DNA of 64,000 bases, from positions 6,078,501 through 6,142,500 of the forward strand of contig OY987269.1 in NCBI GenBank assembly GCA_963920665.1, in the 5' to 3' direction. This document shows positions 49,901-61,415 of the stretch, in pieces. Origin of the DNA: Straminergon stramineum (Eukaryota > Streptophyta > Bryopsida > Hypnales > Calliergonaceae). The position numbers and the translations under genes are program-made. Below the pieces are notes generated by a model, which saw nothing but the letters and a program-made list of their open reading frames with translations, had not been told where the DNA came from and searched no databases. Numbering within the stretch: position 1 is the stretch's first letter; every line of letters begins with the position of its first letter.

Positions 49901-51881
49901 GGGTGAAGTTCGCATATTCTTCCTCTGCATTTGGTGATCTAGTGCTTTCTTTAGAATTCTTGCCCTTAGAGTTACGTCGCAATAGTTTGTTGAGAAACGA
50001 ACGTGCCTTTGAGGGATTCTCCTCTTCACTTCGTGCGGCGATGAAGTGATTTACTTCGCTAGCTAAATAGAACCTACTCAAATAAGGCACGTGCTTTTCA
50101 GCTCCATCAGTGTACTCCCTAAATTCCTTCTTCAGTCTGGTACACCAATCATTTCCTGATTTTTCTCTTGCGGCTCCTCGAAGAACTTCACACCAGGCTT
50201 CCTTCTCAAATCCCGATTCGGTATAAAACAGACAGTCCTTGCAATCCCGATATAATGTACGGGAAGAATGGTGCAACTTGATAGGATACCTTTTAGCCCT
50301 GTACCCACATTTTCACGCCAACAAATTTTGTGTTTGAACTTCACTTCCACTAAATTTTAGAACGCCAAACTCTCGCAAGATAAATAGAAATCGTAATACA
50401 GTGGAAGTAGGCGAAATTTTGCCATTCCGTGAACATGAAATCTTTCGTCCCGTGCCTTCAATATCAAGACCGAAGTATAAGCAGATAATAGCTTTAAAGC
50501 TGATTAATACGTACCATTTGCCACCTTCACTTGATCCAGCTGAGACGGATACAACTTGGCAGCCTTCAAGAGAAATATGCTCTTCGATACCATCAGCTCC
50601 ATTCATAACCAAATTTCCTTCCTTCAAAGTGACATGCTTCCACACAGGAGCAATCTCTATTACATCTTTATTTGGCTCCACCCGCTTTGAACCCTCTTTA
50701 GATCCATCCTTCTCTGCCTCTTTCTCTTTCTTCTTGTCTTTTCCTGACTTTTGCAAAACAGCTTTCTTCCAGTCTCCTTCCGGAAGCGGTGCAACCCATA
50801 AATTTCCCTGTTGGATTGCCAACACACGTGTCAAGATAGCCCTGACAATTCGAGTACATCTTTCACACTTCGGGGCTCAATAACACTCAAGCACAGAAAA
50901 GTGACATCCGCGTTCGGGATTTTTTTTGAGTTTTACCAGTTATTTTCCTTCGAGTTCCCATATTGAACCGTTTTTCCAAGTACCGAGTCCGATTTCATCT
51001 GTATTTTTTGCTTTAAATAGAAATTTTATAAATTTTTTCACCGAGTTTTTTCCGACGTTTTCAAATTGCAACCGGTTTCTTCCCAATTCCACCGTCTAAC
51101 AATGAACTAACCGGCGGTTCTCCCCAAACATTGGATGGCATACCTGCAATGTAAGTTTAACGAGTCCAAATTTCACGGTAAAATTTTAAAAGAAACTACC
51201 ATGAAATGTTCTGACACATGAAACATTCTTTACACATACAAGCCCTAATATTAAACTAACAAGCAAGTGCAGCATGCAAAATTTAGAAACGAAAACGGAG
51301 CTGCACTACTCAAACTAAAAAGCCGGATTTACGATTATCTGAATCTGAAGAATTCAAGCTCCACAATATGAATTGATATGATAGAAGCTGCTATTAAAAT
51401 TTTGCTAAAGCTTTTGATTCGTCACATAAAATAAATGTTATAGACACAAGGACAACTTAAAACATTTCAGCAATCACCCCATCAGGTACTCCAAGAAGCT
51501 CTCGCTAACGCATCAAATTCCATGGTCAAAAATCGCTCACTCACTGTTCAGTAAAAGAAGCACGAACATACAAACCTGAAGGCTGAAACTGATGGAGCCA
51601 CGTTCCTCATTTTCATATTCCAATGACGAGGTGGAGCTCGGATGCCTCGCTTTCCTCGATAGCAATCTGTTGACGAAATACGCTACACAAACAATCTCTA
51701 AGAACGCTAGCACCAAAATTCCTCCAAAGAATGAAGGCAAGCAACTAAATACACCGCAACAATTCGACGTAGCCCTCGGTATCGCCGCTAGCCCCGCATC
51801 CTCAAACCCCGCCATCAGTAGGAAACTTTCCAAGCCCCTATATGACACCAACATACGGGACCCCCCTCCAAAATGAAGCAA
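46942..51881 (-). CDS. TEX2-like lipid-transfer protein with PH-like and SMP domains
   Basis: Eight coding exons join in frame: 51881-51576, 50807-50515, 50298-49536, 49418-49055, 48893-48814, 48677-48483, 48228-47548 and 47154-46942, about 964 residues. A second possible start is Met10. Residues 46-70 are a hydrophobic membrane segment, as in TEX2/Nvj2-type ER proteins. A PH-like region follows (about 103-260; GNLWVAPLPEGDWKK, then HISLEGCQVV and RTLYRDCKDCLFYTES). The SMP lipid-binding domain spans about 414-690, with LCLNMLVGRLFFDF, KTPSYIKSITIKELDLGKD, LRAPPSDRIWFSF and PLGSFIANQIK. Residues 700-890 are Ser/Pro-rich and probably disordered, and the end is basic and helical. Relatives move lipids between membranes at ER contact sites; that role here is inferred from the family. 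Exon 3 ends TTTCAG|GCACG, so intron 3 appears to be GC-AG. Confidence 0.92.
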
Positions 51882-52605
51882 CTAAGAGTTACATCGATCA
51901 CCACATACAACTCCAGCTGCGGAATTAAAAGCCTCAAACCCCAGAATGCGCCTTACGAGTTCCTCCAAACTCCCCTTTCCAGAACTCACTCAATTAAACG
52001 TAAAATATTAAAAACTAAAATCCTCGAACTTGACTCCGTGTAAACAGACCACCATGTATAGCACGCACACGAAATCTCCACAATCACAATATCTCAAGCT
52101 GCAGAATTGAACCCTGAAACCCTAAATGCGCCTTGTGAGTGCTCTCGAAAACTCCCCTTCTCAAAACCCTTGAAAATTCAAAATCCTCGGACTCTCCACG
52201 TAAAACAGACCACAACGCAAGCGTTCTCAGAGGCTTCGAGCTTGCAATTCACTCCGCCATCGCTAGGATTTAGGGTTACAGAGCGCCATCAATGCTGACA
52301 ACGAGAGGTTTACCGCAAACAAACCATAACTGCAAAGAAAAAGTACAATTCTTCTCAGTTTACATGCACGGAGAAGAAGGAGCACCTCTCGATCAAATTT
52401 GAAGACGAAGATCAAAAAAGAACACGAAATTTATTTTTTGGGTTTACTTCGAGAACTGCGCACAAGAGCACAAGATCATGTACTGACGGGAAAGGATCGA
52501 TAGAAGCCCAACGAGGAATTGAGAAATCCCGCAGTCGGTGTGGATACCGTGTGAAGTGTGAACAAGACCACACGGTGAAAGCGGTTTCAAATCCATCATT
52601 CAGGA

Positions 52606-52706
52606 CACGTGTCGGAAGCGGATCCCCAGTTCGACTTTGAGGGGTAGCCACGTGGGATTATTCTGGGGTTCGACGAATACTTTTCATCGTTGTGCTTTAA
52701 CACGTG
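52606..52706. promoter_or_regulatory. three perfect G-boxes (CACGTG) within 101 bp
   Basis: CACGTG occurs at 52606-52611, 52649-52654 and 52701-52706, in contexts acacgtgt, ccacgtgg and acacgtgg. They lie 725-825 bp upstream of the TEX2-like ATG. The sequence between 51900 and 52500 looks leader-like, so the cluster may be in the proximal promoter. G-boxes with these flanks bind bZIP (ABA-response) and bHLH factors in plants, so stress or light control is a reasonable inference. Confidence 0.65.
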
Positions 52707-52845
52707 GAGGTTTTAACAGGAAGACAGCAGTGAGCCCATTGAGTACCTACAGTGCCGTTCAAAATTGAAATAGAAATGATTTTTTTTTTAGTTTTAAATT
52801 TTAATATTCAAAGATGAATCATATAAGGGGGAGTTACCTATTACT

Positions 52846-53542
52846 TTAACCCCTAGAGGACGAGGTGGACGTTTTTTGTCCGATGAATGACAAGGAATTC
52901 TTCTCATGAGTAGGACATAATTGCAACTAAGGTAAAACAACCCATTACGGACCTTTTATCCATTGCGGACTCCTAAGAATGACCCCATTACAATTTTCTT
53001 ATAGTTATTGAAATTTGGGCCACATTAGATGTCTTAGCTAACTCGAATGGAGTAATTAGTGACCGCAATAGGAACTTTCAGTTTTTTAGTGTTAGTTCAT
53101 TGTAGGAAGTGCCTTTTTCAAATCTTTTGTGTTAGAAAATATTGTGACCGTTATAGGTGAGTAAGATGAGTGTTCTGAATCAATTTTTGTTGGTTTTGGG
53201 GTAGTCTATAGGCTATGATGGGCTGAACACTTCAAAAATTCATAACATATTCACACTTTGTTGAAAAAATATAGTTTCAAATGCTCTTGCCATTTCTATC
53301 CCTTGACTTTCTCTAGAAAAAAAAGTAAAAAATTTTAGAAATGACAAGAGGGAAAACCCCTCCATTAGGTCCATAATGGGTTGTTTTACCTTATTCATCC
53401 TTGGAATTAGGGGTGGAAAGGGAAGATCTTCTACAGTGGTTTGACTCTCAATGAATATTTTTGATTTTTTTAAAGTAGATGATGTCACACGGATCCAAAA
53501 TGGTTGATTTCCACGATCACCAATCTGGCGTTTAAAGGTTAA
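52846..53542 (+). mobile_element. 697-bp TTAA-flanked element of a second family (copy F)
   Basis: The left end TTAACCCCTAGAGGAC and the right end TTTAAAGGTTAA both carry TTAA (52846-52849 and 53539-53542). The inside differs from copies A to E and instead resembles 30170-30480, so it is a related family that shares termini. There is no coding capacity. Confidence 0.55.
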
Positions 53543-54311
53543 GCAATTCCGAGGTGGAAGCAATACATGAATTTAATTTTTTAACACATTGGCAATTGAA
53601 AATCATGAACTTTAAAAAAAATTGGTAATTTTTTGAATATGTTGCAAATTTGTGAAGTTCAAATATATGGTGTGTCCAAACCATTTTTGCATTCATATAT
53701 GTATGTTGTACATATATGACTTTGGACTTCCTATATCTACATATTTTCCAAATTGGTTTAAGGGTATAATGTTGGAAATGGATGCTTCTACTTGAAGTCA
53801 TCACATTTTCAAATTTTTTGGTGATGATTTGAAAATATTGTGAAGTTTAGAGGGTAAAATAAACAAAATTCACATCAAATATTAAATATGCTCTTAAAAT
53901 CTTAAAACTTTACTATAGATGTACATGATATGATAGTAAAGAATATTACAATGAAAATACAAAAATTCCACATCATTTAGAGTTGGAAGATCAGTAGACT
54001 ATATATAAATAGGCCCATAGTTCAAATTGCAATAAAATTGTCATTTTGTAAAATTAAGATCTAGAGCAACAAGCTAGAAATTGCAAAAGTACATTAGAAA
54101 GAACTTCTTTTAATATCTAGGGATTACACATCTACTTCAATGGAATAATAAATAGTACCTCAATGAAGAAATTTCCACCACCATCTACTTCAAACATCTT
54201 CAAAGAATTCTCACAAGAAATTGGATAAAACATTGTAATTCATCATCCTCTAATGTTCATTTAAAATCATTCATAAAACACTTTCAGTTGGAAGTTATGA
54301 TTGTACAAAAT
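53543..54311. other. AT-rich spacer
   Basis: No gene or element is recognised. Confidence 0.4.
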
Positions 54312-54770
54312 TAACCCTTTAATGCTTGAATCTCACACAAAATGTGGGCAAGGACTCAAGGAGTAGTTTTAAGGTGCAACAATTTTCATAACTTTTGACC
54401 AAATAGTTAAAAATTTATTGTATGATAAGTAATTTCTTCCTCAATATGGACATGTTTAGGAGTTTAGAAAAAAACACTTTATTAAGAATAAATTTTGAGC
54501 TTGATTTTCTTTCTCTCTATATGGAAAGCTTTGAATCAATTCATTTTGATTAACAAGATGAAAGTTATGAGTTCTAGTTTGTGGGAGATTATGGAATCTC
54601 TACATTTAAAAACTACATACATCTGAATACAAACATGGCTTTGAATATCTATATTTTGTATACTATCATTTATGCTAGGAATATTACTCTCTTCATCTTT
54701 TGTTTGTACTTCATTTTTAAAAAATGGAATATAAAAATAATTCAATGAATCATTATAATTGTTAAAATCT
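54312..54770 (+). mobile_element. TTAA-family fragment, copy H
   Basis: It starts TTAACCCTTTAATGC and follows copies B and C through 'caacaattttcataactttt', 'ttattgtatgat', 'tatggaaagctttgaatca' and 'gatgaaagttatga', then loses similarity. The right end is missing. Confidence 0.6.
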
Positions 54771-55488
54771 ACTAGAATCTAAAAATTCAAAATTATACAT
54801 ATATATTATTTTTTTATTTTTTTATTTTTTTATTCAATATTTTATATGGGGCTAGTAAATGCATAATTCAATCTAAATAAGCAATCTCATGTGATAATGT
54901 ATTGTAGCTAAAGCATCACGTAACAAGCTTTATATGGAGTACCATACAATGAGAATTGTGCTTTAAACCTTTAATGCCCAAGCCAAGCTTTTTTACCTTC
55001 TCGGTGTATATTCTACCCCCCAAGACAAAGCTTTTATAAGTTTTGACAAATAATTTCAAATAATATCTAGATCTTAAACTAGAAGTAGAATGGATCACAT
55101 CAATACTAAAAAATAACAATATCACATATAGATTGATAGATTGTAATGTTTGATTATAAAAGGGTTAAAAATTTGAAAGGGATATGAAGTCTTTCAATCC
55201 TCTATTTACATGTCAAATCTGTTAATAAAAAAAAGGTTAAAGAAAATAACATGTATAATTGTAAAAAATTGTACCATCTCAAAAAACTAATCCATCTACA
55301 AAAAATTTAATGCATTGCAATATGTTTTTTCTCCCAAAATCTATTGTATTCGAGGCTCATTTCTAAGAGCATTTGGAACTACAAAATAAAGTTTTGCAAT
55401 GGAATCCCTTGTGCAAAATATGAATGAGTGAATGAATGATTTTTTTAATAATAAATAATTGACCATTTAGAACTATAAACAACAAATC
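54771..55488. other. AT-rich spacer
   Basis: No gene is recognised. A run of (ttattttt)n occurs at about 54806-54832. Confidence 0.4.
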
Positions 55489-55680
55489 TACACTGAATGG
55501 GGGTATTACAGGGACCAAAAAATTGAAGGGATAGATTGTAGAAAACTATAGATGTTTGAAACATGATGTACATTCCCTGGACACTTCAATAACTACTAGT
55601 ATACAATAAAGGTAGATATTTATATAGCGTGGAATGTCGGTTAGTTAGTATAGGTCCCTTTAATACCCCTATTCAATGTA
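55489..55680 (-). mobile_element. 192-bp TA-flanked MITE (Tc1/mariner-like), copy 2
   Basis: This is the inverted counterpart of 3038-3229, with the same length, the same CACTGAAT/ATTCAATG ends inside TA dinucleotides, and matching internal blocks such as 'ttattgaagtgtcca' and 'tttattgta' when reverse-complemented. Confidence 0.85.
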
Positions 55681-58600
55681 CAATGCCAGAAACTGTAACA
55701 TTCCAAATTGAATCAATCGGAGACAGGGTTTTTTTTCTAGCAAAAATTTGCTAGATCTATCAGAATCTCATCATTGTGAATTTGTCCCTCCCAAATCTGG
55801 CCTATGCAGTGAAGCCAACACAGGGGATACTAGTCCAAAAAAACAAACCTGATAAAAGATTCAATAACCCTTTACCTCTTGAAATCACCTTATCACTACT
55901 AACTCAACACAAATTATTTTACACAATTTCTCCTTTGAGTTTATAAAAAACCAACTAAGAGTTTAGGAGTGCAAACTTTGCACAAATTTTTGAGATCCAA
56001 TGGCTAAGACAAAATTCACATACTACCGGTAGATAACACTATGACTACCAAAGAAACCAACTATGTTGTGTTCAAAAGTGCATTGCTACCGTATGAGGTC
56101 AGAGGCTCATAAACCGCTCATCTAAGGGTTGGTCCATCTTTTTCCTCTATTTCTTCTTACGGAAGTATTTTTAACTTATTTTTCATTGTAACACACGTCG
56201 TTTCGTATTTTTTGAAGCATTTTTGAATCACTTATGAATTTTCAAACAAGATGAGTCATAGGTCCCTATTTATGACCCTAGGTCTTCCATAAACTATTCA
56301 CTTGCAACTCTGAAGAGAAATGGGGAAAGCAAAGAGAATGATTGGTTCTTGCAATAAATAATTATTTTTATTGATCCATTCAATGACTATAGAAGGTCCA
56401 TTTAAAGACCATCTCACATCCATTTCAATTGAGTCTTCATGGGCAGTTCTAAACGCCCGCTTGCTTTCAAAGCCTCCTACCTTATCTTGATTGATCAAAA
56501 CTAAAATGGACTAGATAATGCTTGAGAATTGGGAGGCTTGAGGGCATTAAGGACATATTGCCAAGTTTGATAGTTCATCACAACCATTTGTATTTGTACT
56601 TTATACAAATCTCCAGGTGTAGAAAGAGGAGTTGTGTTATGAGTTATGACACCATTTTTTGACTATCCAATGAAATGGTGACAAATTTGCCTTGAAAAAT
56701 AGACTTGGCATATTTATTATACTCTAAAAACCAGACTTAACATTACATGCAATACCCTCAATGTCATATTCTCATGTCAGCTTGATGATGTCTTTTTAAC
56801 CCCAAAAGAACACAACGGATACTAAAGAACTAGAAGTACCTCGCCAATACAAAAAATACAATACCTATTCAACTAAATTAAACTTTAATTCATTTGCAAG
56901 TTCAGTAATTGACAGAATCTGATTATGGCCACCTATAGGAACATGCTATTTTTAAGGAGGATGCTATATAAGTGATGCACATAATACCACAATCAAATAG
57001 ATGTGTTCCATAGAAGCAAATTTAAGTTCTACATACTTGATCCCACAAATAGGTCATTGCGATGAATGCACAAACTATTACTTCGGAGAAATGAGCCAAG
57101 GGATTAGAATACAATTAACTGTACACATCTAGAAGTGTTATTTTGTGAACCTTGGAGCATGAGCCTTAGAGTCTATGAGCTTGTGAGCTTATGAATGTTC
57201 TTTAGTGTGTTGTTTGAATTTTGAACCTATGATTGTGGTTTAGCTAGTGAATTTAAGAGAATATGCCAATTGTCCTAAAATAGGGTTGGACACTCCAAAT
57301 GTTCTCCAAACACCTTGTACTGTACATGCATCATGTCCCCATTTTTATTCCCTTCTTAGTTGCGATTCCATCACCCCTAGTGAATCAAAGACCCCTCTCA
57401 ACATCTAGAGTCCGTTTGGGGGGAGGGAGATTAGAGGTTATGACTTTCAAAAAAAATTTGTTTCTTTTTCAACTTTTTTTTTGTTGTTGTGACTTCATTA
57501 ATCTGAGAGGCCCTTCACAAGGTCTAGGGTTTGGGAGTCTAAAAATAAATTCAAATATTGATTTTTTTTATCCCATATGTCCCCAAATGATATTATTGTT
57601 AGACAAAATGTTCTAGATGAAGCTTGAAAATAATTATTTTTTAAATCCATTTTGATTTGTAAGTGGAATTTGATGATCTCCTATTGTCTTAGAAATTTAG
57701 TTTTGAATTCGTTTTTGACATGTAATTTTGAGATGCTAAAAAGTGGGATTTGAGGGCCTTTTGAGGGAGCACTAGTGGCCCTTGAATGGCCAATGTGGTG
57801 AAGTTTCCACCCATTTTTCTTGTGATGTCTTACCTCATCAATCATTCCTGCTCTAGTGGGTTATCCTTGATCAATTAGAATGTCTACAAGTTGATGGGGT
57901 CAAGCCAATTAGGACCTCGTAGATGCATGAATTAGATGGGCACTTGGGAAATACATTAGGTTCTAAAAGTAGTTGGGATCTAATTAGAAGTATATGGGGC
58001 CAATTTGGAAGGGAGATGGGGCCAATTTGAACAAGACTTAAAATAAAGTGCCAATCTATAGTGAAGTATTCTACTCAATCTATAGTAAAATACTATATAA
58101 TTTCCAAGACTTCATTTTTGGACCCTTCTTCCCATATCACACCATGAATATCTTTTGGGGACACGAAATCCATGCCAACAAGATCATTTTGGAATGAAGG
58201 GAATATTTTTTCTAATTTTTTTTTTGCTACAACTCTATCACCCCCAAAAATTCTTTTGATACCCAAAAGCCCCTTGTGGAGTCTAGAGTTTGGGACTATT
58301 AAAAAAAGAAATTCAATTTTTTTTTCGAATTTTTTTTACAACTTTGTCACCTCAAGAAACCCCTTGGTTCTAAGAAGAAGAATAGGGGATTTGGGTTTTG
58401 GGACTCTCAAAACTCTTTTATTCAAATTTTTTTTTCATTTTTTTTTTCATTTTTTTTTCTCTCTTTCTTGATTAGGAATCAAGAGAAGACTCATAGGGGA
58501 TTTGGGTTTTGCAACTCTCAATACTCTTTAACCCAAAAAAAAATTTCATATTTTTTTTAATTCTTTTTTCAAATTTTTTTTAGTTGGAAATACATGTATT

Positions 58601-59966
58601 TCTAGTAAATTTTTACTGAAAATCTCCTTAAAGGTCAATACTTAAAATCTTATGTTTAGGACTATACTTAAAAACTTACTTAAAACACCCCTTTCTCTTG
58701 TAGTGAGTTCATCATGTAATATAAGGTGTGTGTCTAAATAGAAGTGAACATAGTTGTTTGCTTTTGGTGTTTGGATTGGTTCATTTCTCAATTTTTTTAA
58801 TTAACAAGTGTAAGAAGTTTGTAGCATTTCCAAAGTCATGGAAAATAATTCCCCAACAATCTTTACCTTAATCTACTAGAAAGAGCAAAACTAGAATATG
58901 TGCAAGCCTTACAATTGTTGTTTGTAGTGTTTTATAACTTACGTGTTGGTAGGTACACCAAGAAGTTTGTACAATAATAGTGGATTTTGTTAAAATGGGA
59001 GTCATTCTGCAATTTTGGCACTTCTACAATTAAGACTACACAATTTGAAATCTATTCATGTACTAGATGGTTTAGACCCTGTAGTCTAAAAATGGCATAT
59101 GGAATATTGCCATTTTAATGAAATTTGCTATGACATGATTTTGGTAAATTGTAAGAAGATTGTTGAATAAAATGTCTTTGTGCAAACATAAATCATTCAA
59201 ATGAAGAATAGTCAAGCGACTTATAGTTTTGGAAAGGTAGTCACTCAACTCCTAAGCCATTTCTCTATTCTTTTGCTATAAAGAAAAATTAGGATGACTC
59301 CCATCCATCATTTTTTTAGTATTGAAAGCATATTAGTGTTGCCTTCAGTTTTATTGCATGTTCAATGTGATATGTCTTTAGTGACTAAGAGTCCATTGTG
59401 ACATGTTTTTCGTGACTCAAAATCAAATTTAGAGCCACAAACAAAATGTTTTAGTCATTAAGGACATGTCCTATTGGACAAGATTCTATATGTGAAGAAC
59501 CCCGCAAGTCATTACTAGCTAAGAACTAAAAGTACCTTGCCAATTCAAAAAATACAATACCTATTCACCTTCAATTCATTTTTAAGTTCAATAATTGTTG
59601 GAATTTGACCACAAACACAATATTTTGAATAGGAACATGATATATTGAGGGTGGATGCTAAATAAATGATGCACACAACATGAGAGACAAACATAGATGT
59701 TCCATAGAAGATTATTTAAGTTCCAAATACTTGATCCCCACAAATAAGTTGTTGCATCAAATACACCATCCCAAGCAACATCTGCTACAAATTAGCTGAG
59801 GGACTAGAATATAATCAACTCATATGGTACACATTTAAGCATTAGATACACTAGAATATAAAAACATAGAATAAACATTAAGGTTTAATTGGAATTAGAA
59901 GTATACATAAAGAGGAAATTTGAAGTTTATAAAATGTGATGATAGGACCATTCTTTCAAGGTTAAC
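55681..59966. other. spacer rich in dispersed repeats
   Basis: A block of about 310 bp at 56820-57130 recurs as a direct repeat at 59519-59840 (shared 'aaaaaatacaatacctattca', in parts, 'gtgttccatagaag', 'acttgatcccacaaata'). At 57340-57600 and 58140-58620 there are T-rich, diverged repeats sharing 'tctagggtttggga', 'gactctcaaaactctttt' and 'aggggatttgggttttg'. No gene is recognised. The two 310-bp copies, 2.7 kb apart, could be remnants of terminal repeats, but no matching boundaries were found. Confidence 0.45.
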
Positions 59967-60138
59967 CACTAGTAGAAAACTCTATTGCAGTGAACAAAAT
60001 CTAGGTGACATATTTGTTCATTGCAACACAATTTTTTGAAAACTGCGTTCATTGCAATGTAGTTTTTAGAAAATTGTGTTGCGGTGAACACAAATGTCAT
60101 GTGGATTTTGTTCATCGCAATAGAGTTTTCTTCTAGTG
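59967..60138. mobile_element. 172-bp CACTA-type fold-back MITE
   Basis: The element begins CACTAGTAGAAAACTCTATT and ends with the inverse (CTTCTAGTG), forming a nearly complete palindrome with its axis at 60052/60053. It is flanked by AAC on both sides (59964-59966 and 60139-60141), the 3-bp target duplication expected of CACTA (En/Spm) elements. It is non-coding. Confidence 0.85.
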
Positions 60139-61415
60139 AACGTAGTAAAATTTGCATCCAATGCAAAATTAGGGCTCATAGGGTTGGAATTGGTCAATTG
60201 GGATGAAAATTTGTCATTTCATGACTTCTATTAACACCATCATTCAATGTCTATATATAGCAAAAGATTTCATTCACTATTCCATAATTTAAAGGGACAC
60301 TTTTGGATAGATACTGAACCTATATTGGGAATTAGAGGAGCCGCATGAGCATCCCAAAAGATAAGAATAGTTTCTATTAGGGTCCATAATGTGAAGCTAA
60401 GTATGTCATTTTGCTTTGTTAACCTACAATGCATCTTTTTTTTTTTTTTTTATCAATAATGTATTGAATAAAATACAAAAAGAAAAACCCTTGAATTTTT
60501 TATTTAATAAATAAAAATTGATTGATCCAATAAATGTACCTATGTATAGTGAAAAAAGGGCTCACAAGGGCTCCTAGTTCCTACTCTAAATCCTTCTCAA
60601 CATTGCAAATATGTTCAAAGGTGTCTAATTGTCAATGCTTGTGTCAATGATGATGCATTCCACTATTTTCATTTTCATTCTTCAATGCTCAAATGATCCC
60701 TACATGAAATAATCAATTTGGATCAAGAACCAGAAACCTTGTACTTACTCCAACTATACATTTCATATGTGCACCTCTTATGCAAAAAAACTATGTGCAT
60801 CAAGTGTGGCTCACCGATATACATTTTTTGGATCAAAATCCCTAAATTTGAGACCATGGAATTTGAAAACATTTATTGCTTGATCCTTACAAGTAGCTTT
60901 GGAATATTTTATAGTCATACAATCAATGTTTTATCGAAGAGCCCTTGGGTCAATAAACCTTAAGCTAATTCTACATGGAGTATGAAGAATATCCACTTCT
61001 TAATTCAAAATTTACATTCCTTTTTAATTATTCACAAAAAAATGGAAATTTTTGGAATAAGAATCTAAAGTAACATCCTCTTTAAAAATGAAAACAAATG
61101 TTCTCATGCATACAAATATAGTGGAAAAAATTGGAATGAAGGTAGTTTAGGCTTGACTACAAAAATAAGATCCTAAACTCTAAAAAGATACTTCAAATTC
61201 ATTTCAATTTGTCTTTAAAAGTAATACAACTAAAATTGTAATTTTCAAAATCCAAGACACCTTAATACTTATGACTAATGGATTTGCAACTTGGAAATTA
61301 AGAATTCTAGAAAGTCAAGTTCACTACTTCCTTCAGAATTGTTTCCAAGCTTGAATCTTCTAAAATCTAGAGTGGGTCAAGGAACATAAGTTCTTGACTT
61401 CTTTTGGAATTGTTG
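60139..61415. other. AT-rich spacer downstream of the LRR array
   Basis: A homopolymer T run occurs at 60436-60452. No gene is recognised; the 81-residue open frame at 60718-60963 has no known domain. Confidence 0.4.
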
